34,807 nt of DNA from Lachnospiraceae bacterium (GTDB taxonomy: Bacteria; Bacillota; Clostridia; Lachnospirales; Lachnospiraceae). Where the stretch lies: NCBI GenBank assembly GCA_022797375.1, contig JAAWKM010000022.1, forward strand, positions 1 through 34,807, read 5' to 3'. The position numbers were made by a program, and so were the translations under genes. Below, in pieces: positions 18,101-27,849 of the stretch (position 1 is its first letter; every line of letters begins with the position of its first letter). Under the pieces are notes generated by a model. That model ran no database searches and was not told the origin of the DNA. It saw only the letters and a program-made list of their open reading frames with translations.

Positions 18101-21100
18101 TTATTTCTTTTCAAGATTTGATAAATACAGTGTACAGAACATATGTGACGGCTCAATTCTAAGTGCTTTGTGGAAAAATTCCTTTGCCTTTTCCACTTCG
18201 CCAAGCCCAAGCCTGCCAAGCCCCATAAGATAATAACAGTGTGCCTTGTTTCTTGCTGTATAGTCTTCATTGAATATCTGGAATTCTGGCAGTGAAACTG
18301 CAAAATATTCAATTTTGGTTTCATCCCACAAATGTTTCTCACCATAATCAATTAAACGGTAAAACCTTGATTTGGCTTCTGCTGTTTTTCCAAGTTTCTG
18401 TTTTGCAAGCCCCTGGTACATAATCATATCCGCTGGCTGGTCATTGTAATACATCATCCCTGCCGGCTCGTCTGTCCCATATGTTGCTTTCTCATAACAT
18501 TCTTTTGCTTTGTCTTCCATGCCCTGGGCTTCAAGTGCAAGTCCAAGATTATAAAATACATGGTTATCTTTAGTACCTTCAAGTTTGCCCTCACCAAGGT
18601 TTTCTGGATATACAAATGTCTTATGTAAAAGTTCTTCAGACTTGGCAGCATCCCCGTTAATAAGGGCTTGTTTTGCAAGTTCCACAAGTGCAAGTGTATA
18701 CTGCATTGTAATTTTACCTTCCCCGCCTTCCCATGTATGGAACTTATGCCCCATAGCAAGGTCATATGCTTTCTGGTGCCTGCCTGTCATATTATTAAGT
18801 GTAATATATTCAATAAATAAATCGTCCCTGCCTTCTATAATATCCCTGTGTTCTTCGTATTTTTCAAGCCTTTGTGCAAAGCTGTAACCTAACTTTTTAT
18901 AGAGCTGGTCAAGTTCAAGGAATACACGTACATCTGATGTATCTAATGCAAATGCTTTTTCCATTTCTGCCTTTGCGGCTTCCTTATTATTCTGGTTGTT
19001 GTAATATGCAAGTGCAAGGTTGCGGTGTACTGTTGCAAAACCTGGATATTGTGTGGCTGCCTTCTCCCAGAGTTTTATGGCTTCTGTACGCTGTAATTTG
19101 TCATAGAACAGGCATCCAAGATAGTATGCCGCCATACCAGCATCAAATGTATTAACAGCATAACGCAGTGCTAAAATATCTTCTAATTTATTAGGGAAAC
19201 AATAAGCAGGGTCTGCTGCTTCTGCTTCTTTTATCTTTGCACCAGCTTCTTCTGTCCTGCCAAGGCATCCAAGATAATATGCTTCATAATATTTTACAAG
19301 TGGTGATGTTTCTTTACATTCTGCAAGCATTAATAAAGCTTCTTCATAAGCCCCTGCTTCTGCATAATCCCTTGCAGACATCAGGTAATTCTGGACAAAT
19401 CCGCGCATAAGGCTGTCCAGTTCCTTTTTGGCTGCTGTACTGTCATCTGAAAGAAATGCCTTCTCAAAGCCGCTTACAAAATCAAATGGGTCAAGTAAAA
19501 GATTTTCTTCTGCAAGTTTTCCTGCCTCTTTAAACATTCCAAGTTTACGCAGTATATACACCTTTAAGCCGCGTGCTTTAATATTATGTGCATTTTTAAC
19601 AAGCCCTTTTTCTACCATTTCAAGTGCATGTGCCAGACGTCCTTTTCTAGCATCTATTGCTGCAAGATAATAGAATGACATTTCCTGCTGCTCATTGCTC
19701 CATGTTGCCTTAAAGAAATCATCATAAGCCCCGTCATATTCACCAAGATAAAACTTTGCAAGCCCCAGGTTATAATATGCCTCACTTGTATATGGGTTTG
19801 GGCTGCGCCTTGTCATACGCTCTAATGCCTTTTCAAGATATTTCTTAGCCTCTTTAAAATTACCACGCCTCATTAAAAGGCTTCCATATGCATTATTAGC
19901 ACGTATATCACCTGGGTCACGCTTTAATGCTTCAATATAATATGGGTCTGGCAGATATGTTGCATGGCGGTATTGTTCAATATGAAGCCCTGCAAGATAC
20001 AATTCCTCTACTGTTGGTATATCCTCTGGCTCACCAATTGCTTCAGCAGGTAAAGGAAGCTTCTCAATTTTCTGTTCTTCTGGTGTATAAGCTACAAGCA
20101 CTTTTCCATTTTCAGTAATGCATACATTAAGCTTTGTTTCATCTTCTGCGGTAAAATCTATATCTTTCTCAAATATATCTGTTGGTGAAAGTACCGTATT
20201 TTCTTCAAAAACTGTACTGCCATTATAACTTAGTGTAACCTTAGCCTCATGTTTTCCAGTTGCATATGCAATAATTTTTGTTTTTCCATCTTCTGTAAAC
20301 AGGTTTACAGCAGCGTCAATAGTTGCATTTTTAACCTGCCCAACTGCCTTGTATGGCATAAAATACTGTTTAAATGTCTTTTCTTCAAATGGTTTTAACC
20401 ATGTAAAATCAGGCTGGTTATCTGTATAAACACCTGTCATAAGTTCTACATATGGACCATCTTCATCTGTAAGATTCCTGTCCCATGCTTTCCCAAAATC
20501 ACCACAGCCCCATGTCCACTGTTTTTTACCAGGAGAAAAATGATGGTCTGCCACATGAAGTATTCCTGCACATTTCTGGTAATCATAACCGCCTACAAAA
20601 TCATATTTTGATTTTTCTGCCATATAGCTTGTTGGTACAGGGATATTTTTATATCTTGATATATCAACGCCTTCGCTGTAATCTTTTTTGTAATATACAC
20701 CTGTTGCAATTGGAAACCTTGAAACATCCCTTTTGCCATGGTCCATTACAGCATGTACATCTGGCGGGAATATTGACTGTGTATAATCATTTACTGGCAC
20801 TGCCGGGTTTGCCCACCATAAAAATGTCTGCGGAAGCGGTGTGCGGTTGTAAAGCTGCCCTGTTATCTCAATATATGCCTTCCCAGGATAAAGTGTAAAC
20901 TTTGCAATCCCTTTTGTACCATTTATCTGGTCTACATCATGTACAAGCACTGATTTGCTGCCGTCTGCATTTTCTTCTGTAATATAATCAACAGGAAGGT
21001 ATGTAGTAGGCCTGTGGTGCTGTGGCCAGTTAAATTCAATACCGCCAGAAATCCAAGGCCCTAAAAGCCCTACAAGTGCTGGTTTTATTACATGGTTATA

Positions 21101-21382
21101 ATATACAAAGTCATAATTATTTGTCTTATCATATGCCCTTTGTATACGTCCGCCCAGCTCTGGCAGAACCATAACCTTTAAATATTCATTTTCCAGGTAA
21201 ACGGCTTTATATTCCTTATTAACTTTTTCATCTTTAATTTTTTCTATTGTGGGATATGGATAAACTTTGCCTGAACTCCCCTGGTAGACACGCTTATCAA
21301 TAAATACCGGGTTCTTCTCTGGTTCCCCAATTTCATATGTTGGTATAATTACTTTTTCTTCCCATACTTTTACTACACTCAT
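18101..21382 (-). CDS. DUF5107-type domain plus TPR-repeat protein
   Basis: N-terminal beta-rich mutarotase-like sequence (VLPELGGRIQRAYDKTNNYDFVYYN, GGIEFNWPQHHRPTT); TPRs from about residue 480; no signal peptide; RBS GAGG. Confidence 0.85.
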   Translation of the reverse strand: MSVVKVWEEKVIIPTYEIGEPEKNPVFIDKRVYQGSSGKVYPYPTIEKIKDEKVNKEYKAVYLENEYLKVMVLPELGGRIQRAYDKTNNYDFVYYNHVIKPALVGLLGPWISGGIEFNWPQHHRPTTYLPVDYITEENADGSKSVLVHDVDQINGTKGIAKFTLYPGKAYIEITGQLYNRTPLPQTFLWWANPAVPVNDYTQSIFPPDVHAVMDHGKRDVSRFPIATGVYYKKDYSEGVDISRYKNIPVPTSYMAEKSKYDFVGGYDYQKCAGILHVADHHFSPGKKQWTWGCGDFGKAWDRNLTDEDGPYVELMTGVYTDNQPDFTWLKPFEEKTFKQYFMPYKAVGQVKNATIDAAVNLFTEDGKTKIIAYATGKHEAKVTLSYNGSTVFEENTVLSPTDIFEKDIDFTAEDETKLNVCITENGKVLVAYTPEEQKIEKLPLPAEAIGEPEDIPTVEELYLAGLHIEQYRHATYLPDPYYIEALKRDPGDIRANNAYGSLLMRRGNFKEAKKYLEKALERMTRRSPNPYTSEAYYNLGLAKFYLGEYDGAYDDFFKATWSNEQQEMSFYYLAAIDARKGRLAHALEMVEKGLVKNAHNIKARGLKVYILRKLGMFKEAGKLAEENLLLDPFDFVSGFEKAFLSDDSTAAKKELDSLMRGFVQNYLMSARDYAEAGAYEEALLMLAECKETSPLVKYYEAYYLGCLGRTEEAGAKIKEAEAADPAYCFPNKLEDILALRYAVNTFDAGMAAYYLGCLFYDKLQRTEAIKLWEKAATQYPGFATVHRNLALAYYNNQNNKEAAKAEMEKAFALDTSDVRVFLELDQLYKKLGYSFAQRLEKYEEHRDIIEGRDDLFIEYITLNNMTGRHQKAYDLAMGHKFHTWEGGEGKITMQYTLALVELAKQALINGDAAKSEELLHKTFVYPENLGEGKLEGTKDNHVFYNLGLALEAQGMEDKAKECYEKATYGTDEPAGMMYYNDQPADMIMYQGLAKQKLGKTAEAKSRFYRLIDYGEKHLWDETKIEYFAVSLPEFQIFNEDYTARNKAHCYYLMGLGRLGLGEVEKAKEFFHKALRIEPSHMFCTLYLSNLEKK

Positions 21383-21653
21383 ATTTTACCTCATTTCTGC
21401 GCTGCTTTAATAATCCAGGTTTGTGACAGGCAGCGCGCAGACACAAACTTTATCCAGGTTAATTATTATACTTTCGTTCCAATGTCTGTATTATACCCCT
21501 GTACCTTCATGGTTTCATTATCTGATTTTGCCTATTAGTTTATAAAAATTGCTCTTGTATGTAATTGTTATATATTATATAATTATTCTATAAAATTACA
21601 GGCAAATAACTTGTTTTTATGATATGAAGCTATATTAGAAGGAGGTATTAATT

Positions 21654-22505
21654 TTGAAATCTTGCGAAGAACATGTTTCCCCTTTATCAGATTATTTTAA
21701 TTACAGCCCAACTGTCACTGCTATAAACACATTTTTCTATCCAATCTGTACAGGGCACTTTATTTATGAGCCTGGCTACCACCAGCACCGCAATTCATAT
21801 GACAGTTTTCTTTTAATGTATATCCAGTCTGGCAAATGTGTTGTAAATATTGAAAATACCTCTGTAGAAACTGATGCAGGGCATTTTGTGCTTCTGGACT
21901 GTTTCAAACCACATGGATATTACAGTAATTATGGGTATGAATGTCTGTGGTTCCATTTTGATGGTCCTGTAGCCAGACAATATTATGAACTTATAACTTC
22001 ACACCTTGGCAATATATTTACCCTTAATGACACTTATCCTGTACTTAATAAAATGTCAAAACTTTATAATATTTTCTATAATAATGAGATAATCCGCGAA
22101 GCAATGATGTCAAAATATATTTCTGATATACTGACATTTCTTGTACTTTATATGCCACAGGGAACAACAAACCATACGAATTCTATAGAAGAAACTATTT
22201 CATATATTAATGAACACTTTACAGAGGAAATTTCTATTGATGACCTTGCTAAAAAAGCCATGTTAAGCCAGTATTATTTTATACGCCAGTTTAAAAAAGA
22301 AACCGGATATACTCCTCATGAATATATTATTAATACAAGGATAAGTACTGCTAAATACATGCTGCAGACTACACATATGCTTATTAAGGATATTTGTTTC
22401 CAGACAGGTTTTTCATGTGAAAGTGTATTTTGCACATCTTTTAAGAAAAATACAGGACAGACACCTGCACAATACCGCAGAAGCATTTCTGAGGGCATAA
22501 GATAA
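21654..22505 (+). CDS. AraC-family transcriptional regulator (TTG start)
   Basis: AraC-type N-terminal cupin-like region; C-terminal double HTH ISIDDLAKKAMLSQYYFIRQFKKETGYTPHEYIINTRI...FKKNTGQTPAQYRR; RBS GGAGG. Confidence 0.93.
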   Translation: MKSCEEHVSPLSDYFNYSPTVTAINTFFYPICTGHFIYEPGYHQHRNSYDSFLLMYIQSGKCVVNIENTSVETDAGHFVLLDCFKPHGYYSNYGYECLWFHFDGPVARQYYELITSHLGNIFTLNDTYPVLNKMSKLYNIFYNNEIIREAMMSKYISDILTFLVLYMPQGTTNHTNSIEETISYINEHFTEEISIDDLAKKAMLSQYYFIRQFKKETGYTPHEYIINTRISTAKYMLQTTHMLIKDICFQTGFSCESVFCTSFKKNTGQTPAQYRRSISEGIR

Positions 22506-22511
22506 AAAACA

Positions 22512-22550
22512 CCCCATTTTAAACATTAAATAAAAATGTCTAAAATGGGG
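22512..22550. terminator. Bidirectional intrinsic terminator between convergent genes
   Basis: CCCCATTTTA-AACATT...AATGTC-TAAAATGGGG hairpin, then CTTTTATA. Confidence 0.8.
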
Positions 22551-22560
22551 CTTTTATATA

Positions 22561-25500
22561 TTATTTTACTATAATTTTAAAATTTAATTTTTTTGTTTTT
22601 TCATTTTTCATAGTTACTTTTACATTAATTACAACACTGCCTTTAGATTTTGTTTTAATTTTCCCAGATTTTAATACTGTTGCAATATTTTTATTTGCGG
22701 AACTGGCAGTAATTTTTTTAATACTTGCCTTATCCATTTTTTTATTAAATGGAATTTTAACTTTTTTCCCTGTCCTGGCAGTTTTCTCTACAGCAGAAAG
22801 TTTTATTGTTTTCATAATTTTTTTCTCTGCTTTTTTACTATCTGCTTTGTCCAGAAGAATATAATTCTTTCCTGCTGGCATAGTTAATGTTAATGACCCG
22901 TTTCCAGATATTTTATATGTCTTTGCATTTACCATTGTGTATTTGCCTGTATTGTTATTGTAAGCGTATATATACAGTTTTTTGCCTTTAATTAAATTAT
23001 CTTTGTCCACGGTAACTGTGCACAGCTTTTTGCCTTTACTGTCCTTAATTTTTATTTTTACATTAACCGGTTTAGCAGTTTTAATTTCTTGTATTTCCTT
23101 TATACTTCCTTTGCTAATTACAGCTTTAACTTCTTTTTTAGAAACTTTGCCATTTACTGTTAAAGATACATTAACCGGTTTATCTTTATCATTATTGTCT
23201 ACTGGTTTTTCTGTAACAGATGGCACTGCACTCTCTGAAGGCTTTGCTGTAACTTGTGGCTGCATGCTTGCCTCTGGCTGCACAGTAACTTGTGGCTGCG
23301 GGCTTGCCTCTGGCTGTAAGCTTGCCTCTGGCAACGCACTTGTTTCTGGCAGCGGGCTTTCCACTGGCTGTGCACTTGCTGTTGCTGCCGGATAATATGG
23401 GTTTAAAATAACACTTCCACCTGGTTTTGGTGAAGAGGTAATTTCTGGTGATGGCACTGGTGAAGGTTCTTCCACAATCCCGTTTTCCTTTCCACAATAA
23501 CCAAGCTGTACAAGGTCAAGGACTGCCCAGTCTTTGCTTACGGTGTCCATATAAAAACCAACAGTAATATCCTCTCCCTTATCAACAGCAAATTCCAGTT
23601 CAACCGGCATATATGCCCCTGTATTTGGTATATCCTTTCTGGCAATAACTTCACCTTGCGGGTCTTTAACATACATATAAAACTTGCCATCCATCCACTC
23701 GCTATGTGTAACACCTGTATATGCATGTGCACGCAATATATATGTGCCCTTTTCAAGCCCTGTAACTGTCTGTGAAGCATCTGCCCAGAATTTATCTGCT
23801 GACCAGAATGCAAGTGCATATATTCCGTCATATCTGCTTGCTGCACTTCTCTCCTGCACTACTACGCCATTCGTACCTTCCTGGCATGTAAATTTCCATC
23901 CATCCGAAGAATTTTCAAAACTTGGATTTGTTATTTTGCCTGTATCTTCTGGCATAACAATAATGCCAGCATCACATACCGTATCTTTTTCAATTTCAAG
24001 CTGTAAATCCCTGCCAATACCGCCAGCAGCGGATATTGATAATTTTACTGTACCTGCTGTTACATTCTCAAATTTAAAACTGCCTGTTTCATCTGTAACA
24101 GTTTTCATGCCGCCATACATGCCTATAGCAACATTTATACCAGCAAGTGGTGCTTTATCCTTGTCTGTAACTTTTCCAGTTATAGTTCCTGTATTATCTT
24201 CCAGTACAACAGAAAGTTCTTTTTCTTCATATACAGAAAGGCTGCACTCTCTTTCTTCAGTTGCATAACTGTTCTTAACATAAGATATTTTGTAAGTCCT
24301 GCCTGCTTCCAGGTCTAATGTGTAAAAACCGTCCGCACCTGTTTTTACATTTATTGTATCTGTCCCGTCTGATGCAGATACCCTTGCTCCTTCTATTGGC
24401 ATTTTGCTGCTTGTTGTTATCGTCCCTGAAACTGTGCCCGAAGTTTTTTGTATTATTATATCCTGCCCTGACGTGGCTTGCAGCTCTATAACCTGTGGCT
24501 GCTCCTGTTTATAGCCTGCTGCCTTTACAGTAATACTGTAACTGCCTTTTGGAATATTTTCAAAAACCCAGTTTCCTGTTACATCTGTATAAATTGAAAA
24601 TACATCCCCGCTCTTTGTATTGCAGGCTGTTACCAGTGCCCCTGCCACTGGAAATGCACTTTCCCTTGTGTCTGTTTCCTTATTATAAATTACCCTGCCG
24701 TTTAAAGAAACTCCTGTGGCTGTTATTATGGCAGGCTCTGATGATACGTTGCCTTTGCCTATTGTAATGCTGCCTGGATTATCTATACTACAGTCCATTC
24801 CTTCAATATCTGCACTTATAGTATAATCCCCTGCTGGCACTTCCTTACGGAATTCACCATATCTGCCTGTCTTTATAGTAACTGCCTGGCCTGCTTTTGT
24901 ATTATCTGTTAATAATAATTTTGCTGTAACACCAGAAACCCCTTTACCGTCACTGCTAATAATTTTCCCGTCAAGTATTCCGGTTTCTGCAAGGCTTCCT
25001 TCCCTGTTATAGCGGTATGCATCTGCCACTGGAAGCAGTTTGTGCCCAAAGTCAAATAAAGTGGTATTTGAGATAACATTTACATCTGCTGTATCACTTT
25101 CTTCTAACATTGCCCATCCTACATTTTCCTGCTGTACCATTACCGGGTCCCAGTATAAATCACCTATACAGCGGCCATCTTTTACACTTTTGACACCATT
25201 TAAAACTTCATACATAAATTCACGCTGGTTATCAGGTGAGCTTCCCCCATCTGCCTGGTTTCCATTTGCATCTTTGCCCATAAAAGGATATGGCCCGTTA
25301 TGGTATAACTGCCCTGTATCTTTTCCGTTTGCAAGCAAATCATTAAAACATATAGCTGTTTCCATCAGCATAATATCTTTATCGTACCTGTCTACAAGCC
25401 CGTTACAGAAATCTACAATCTGGCCAGGCTCCATATTTGTCCAGAATGGATAATATGACGGGCCTATAATATCATAATCTACATTATATTCCTCACATTT

Positions 25501-27819
25501 ATCAAAAAAACCATTATATTTTGATGTATCACCTGCCCCGTCAAGATGTAAAATAATCCCGCATTCTTTACCGTATTCCTCCTCTGCTGCCCTTACTGCC
25601 TTTGCTGCAGAATTTAAAAACCTTGCAAGGTATGGCCACCTGTCATTTGCAGCTTTGCCAAGAGGATAGAAAAGACCATCCTGCATTTCATTGCCAAATG
25701 ATATATATTCTGGGAAAGTATCCTGCGCTGCCATTGCGTCAAGAACTTCTGCTGTATATTCTCCTGTAAGTTCTTCGAGTTTATTAACAGCTTCTTCCTC
25801 ATTCATGCCTTTTATCTTTTCCTGCCATTCCGATGGTATAATCTGTGTTGCCGCATTGCTCCAGTAATCACTGAAATGGAGTGAAAGCTGTATTCTCATT
25901 CCTTTTTCTTTAGCACGTTTTGCCTGGCTTAATATATCCTCCAGTGTCTCATAACCTTCGGGGCAGTAATACCCATTTTCACCACGTCCCTTTCCAGGAT
26001 TATTATAAAGACGCAGGCGTGCTATATTATATCCTGTATCTGCAAGTATCTGGAATACATCACCCTCCATACCTGCTTCATCATAAAATTTTGCACCCTC
26101 ATCTTCAAGCCATGTAATCATTGACATATCGCCACCCTGGTTAATGCTGTACTGTCTGTCCTGGTTTTTTTCCCTTTGTAACTGTATTGTGTCAAGCTTC
26201 AGCCTGTTACCTGCATATGCATCTGTATATACACCTACCGTTGCTTTGCCATCTTCACCTACATAAATACCCCTGGCTGTAATAAGAGTCCATTCATTTT
26301 CACTCTTTTTAACACCGCGCCTTGGAATAGCAGTAATGCTCTTAGACTGTCCAGTCCCGTTGCCATACAGATAGCATATTTTCTGGTCTTTGCTGCTCTC
26401 TCCCTTTGTCTTGTTAGCATATGCTGTAAGGTAATACCATCCCTCTTCTAAGCCTGTAACTTCCTGTGAAATCTCCGCTTTATAGTCTGAAGTGCCTGTA
26501 ATATCCAGATATTTAACACCTGTATGTGCACCATTCTCTTTTAATTCTATTATACCTGTGCTATCCATTGTCCATGATAATAAACTGCCATCCTCATCTG
26601 TCCTTTCAAAAGAGCTGTTATCTGGCTTAATATCTGTATCATTATATTCCTGTACTAATTCCAGTGAACAGTCATCAAAAATTGCCCATACATCTGCTGC
26701 TGATTTTACATGAATTCCAACAACTGCCTTTCCATCAGTACCAGCTTTAAATTCTAATTTATTTGCCTGCCAGTTCCAGCCAGAAGCAATATCCTTTTTT
26801 ACCTGTTCCTGGCTGTCTGAAGAAGCATAAATAAAACATTCTTCTGGTGCTCCTGTCTGTGCATAAACTGTAAAGACATATTTTCTGCCAGGAACAAGCC
26901 CTGTAACATTCTGGTAAATACTGGTGTCTGTTTCAACACCGCCTGTCTGCAAAGTATATTCCCCGTCCCTGGCATCTGCCCTTTTCATTGAATACACAGG
27001 TGTTCCTTCTGTTTCCCAGCCTGCTGGTATATATGTATCAGGAAATTCTTCAAAAGAACCATTTATAAAACTGCCCTTCCCTGTTTCATCTGGTTCTGGA
27101 TTTGGATTTTCCTCTCCGTCCCCGTCCCCAGTATCTGTATCTCCTGTATTTATAAGAGAAAACTTGTCAAGCCAGAGGGTTTTGCCTGCGTTCTCCCCTC
27201 CTTCTGCCTCTGCACCTATTATAATACTGCCACCTGTTACTTCTATATCACTAACTTTAATTTCCTGCCAGCTATTCCAATTAGTTTCAATTGAACCCTC
27301 TTTGTTAAACATACTGCTTTTTTCATTATCCTGGCTGCCACTATAAGCATATATTTTGCCATATGTTTCTTTATCTCCATATATCCAGGCTGAAAGTTCA
27401 TACTTCCCGTCTGGCACATTGTTTATTTCCTGGTACACATTTCCAATATATTTATTAGCATCATTTGTACTTTCATAACCTGCATTAAATTCTAATACTA
27501 CGCCTCCATCACATCCTGTCTGTGTTTCTGTTATCCAATGGTAATGTGCTGCCTTTCCTGAACCATTAGCATCTTTACTGCCGTAATCTGTAGTATTATC
27601 ACTAATTATCCATCCATCTATGCCATTTCCCCAGTTATTACTAATTTCAAACGACGGATTAACAACCAGGTTTGTTATACTTCCAGTGCCATCTCCTTCT
27701 TCTGCCGCCAATGCATATACTGGCACTATCTCCGTAACTGCCAGGGCCGCAGCAAGCATTATCCCTAAACTGCGGCGCAGCAAATAACATGGCTTAATAT
27801 GTTTTCCTAATACCCCCAT
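22561..27819 (-). CDS. Multidomain secreted GH53 endo-beta-1,4-galactanase
   Basis: GH53 core QGGDMSMITWLEDEGAKFYD...IARLRLYNNPG...LHFSDYWSNA, YISFGNEM (acid/base) and LMETAICF (nucleophile); several CBM-like domains, CarboxypepD_reg-like repeats, P/S/E/Q linker, Lys-rich C-terminus. Start at MGVLGK (27819) with RBS AAGGGAGATTAT. Confidence 0.92.
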   Translation of the reverse strand: MGVLGKHIKPCYLLRRSLGIMLAAALAVTEIVPVYALAAEEGDGTGSITNLVVNPSFEISNNWGNGIDGWIISDNTTDYGSKDANGSGKAAHYHWITETQTGCDGGVVLEFNAGYESTNDANKYIGNVYQEINNVPDGKYELSAWIYGDKETYGKIYAYSGSQDNEKSSMFNKEGSIETNWNSWQEIKVSDIEVTGGSIIIGAEAEGGENAGKTLWLDKFSLINTGDTDTGDGDGEENPNPEPDETGKGSFINGSFEEFPDTYIPAGWETEGTPVYSMKRADARDGEYTLQTGGVETDTSIYQNVTGLVPGRKYVFTVYAQTGAPEECFIYASSDSQEQVKKDIASGWNWQANKLEFKAGTDGKAVVGIHVKSAADVWAIFDDCSLELVQEYNDTDIKPDNSSFERTDEDGSLLSWTMDSTGIIELKENGAHTGVKYLDITGTSDYKAEISQEVTGLEEGWYYLTAYANKTKGESSKDQKICYLYGNGTGQSKSITAIPRRGVKKSENEWTLITARGIYVGEDGKATVGVYTDAYAGNRLKLDTIQLQREKNQDRQYSINQGGDMSMITWLEDEGAKFYDEAGMEGDVFQILADTGYNIARLRLYNNPGKGRGENGYYCPEGYETLEDILSQAKRAKEKGMRIQLSLHFSDYWSNAATQIIPSEWQEKIKGMNEEEAVNKLEELTGEYTAEVLDAMAAQDTFPEYISFGNEMQDGLFYPLGKAANDRWPYLARFLNSAAKAVRAAEEEYGKECGIILHLDGAGDTSKYNGFFDKCEEYNVDYDIIGPSYYPFWTNMEPGQIVDFCNGLVDRYDKDIMLMETAICFNDLLANGKDTGQLYHNGPYPFMGKDANGNQADGGSSPDNQREFMYEVLNGVKSVKDGRCIGDLYWDPVMVQQENVGWAMLEESDTADVNVISNTTLFDFGHKLLPVADAYRYNREGSLAETGILDGKIISSDGKGVSGVTAKLLLTDNTKAGQAVTIKTGRYGEFRKEVPAGDYTISADIEGMDCSIDNPGSITIGKGNVSSEPAIITATGVSLNGRVIYNKETDTRESAFPVAGALVTACNTKSGDVFSIYTDVTGNWVFENIPKGSYSITVKAAGYKQEQPQVIELQATSGQDIIIQKTSGTVSGTITTSSKMPIEGARVSASDGTDTINVKTGADGFYTLDLEAGRTYKISYVKNSYATEERECSLSVYEEKELSVVLEDNTGTITGKVTDKDKAPLAGINVAIGMYGGMKTVTDETGSFKFENVTAGTVKLSISAAGGIGRDLQLEIEKDTVCDAGIIVMPEDTGKITNPSFENSSDGWKFTCQEGTNGVVVQERSAASRYDGIYALAFWSADKFWADASQTVTGLEKGTYILRAHAYTGVTHSEWMDGKFYMYVKDPQGEVIARKDIPNTGAYMPVELEFAVDKGEDITVGFYMDTVSKDWAVLDLVQLGYCGKENGIVEEPSPVPSPEITSSPKPGGSVILNPYYPAATASAQPVESPLPETSALPEASLQPEASPQPQVTVQPEASMQPQVTAKPSESAVPSVTEKPVDNNDKDKPVNVSLTVNGKVSKKEVKAVISKGSIKEIQEIKTAKPVNVKIKIKDSKGKKLCTVTVDKDNLIKGKKLYIYAYNNNTGKYTMVNAKTYKISGNGSLTLTMPAGKNYILLDKADSKKAEKKIMKTIKLSAVEKTARTGKKVKIPFNKKMDKASIKKITASSANKNIATVLKSGKIKTKSKGSVVINVKVTMKNEKTKKLNFKIIVK

Positions 27820-27849
27820 ATAATCTCCCTTCTGCCTGTTTACAGGCAA

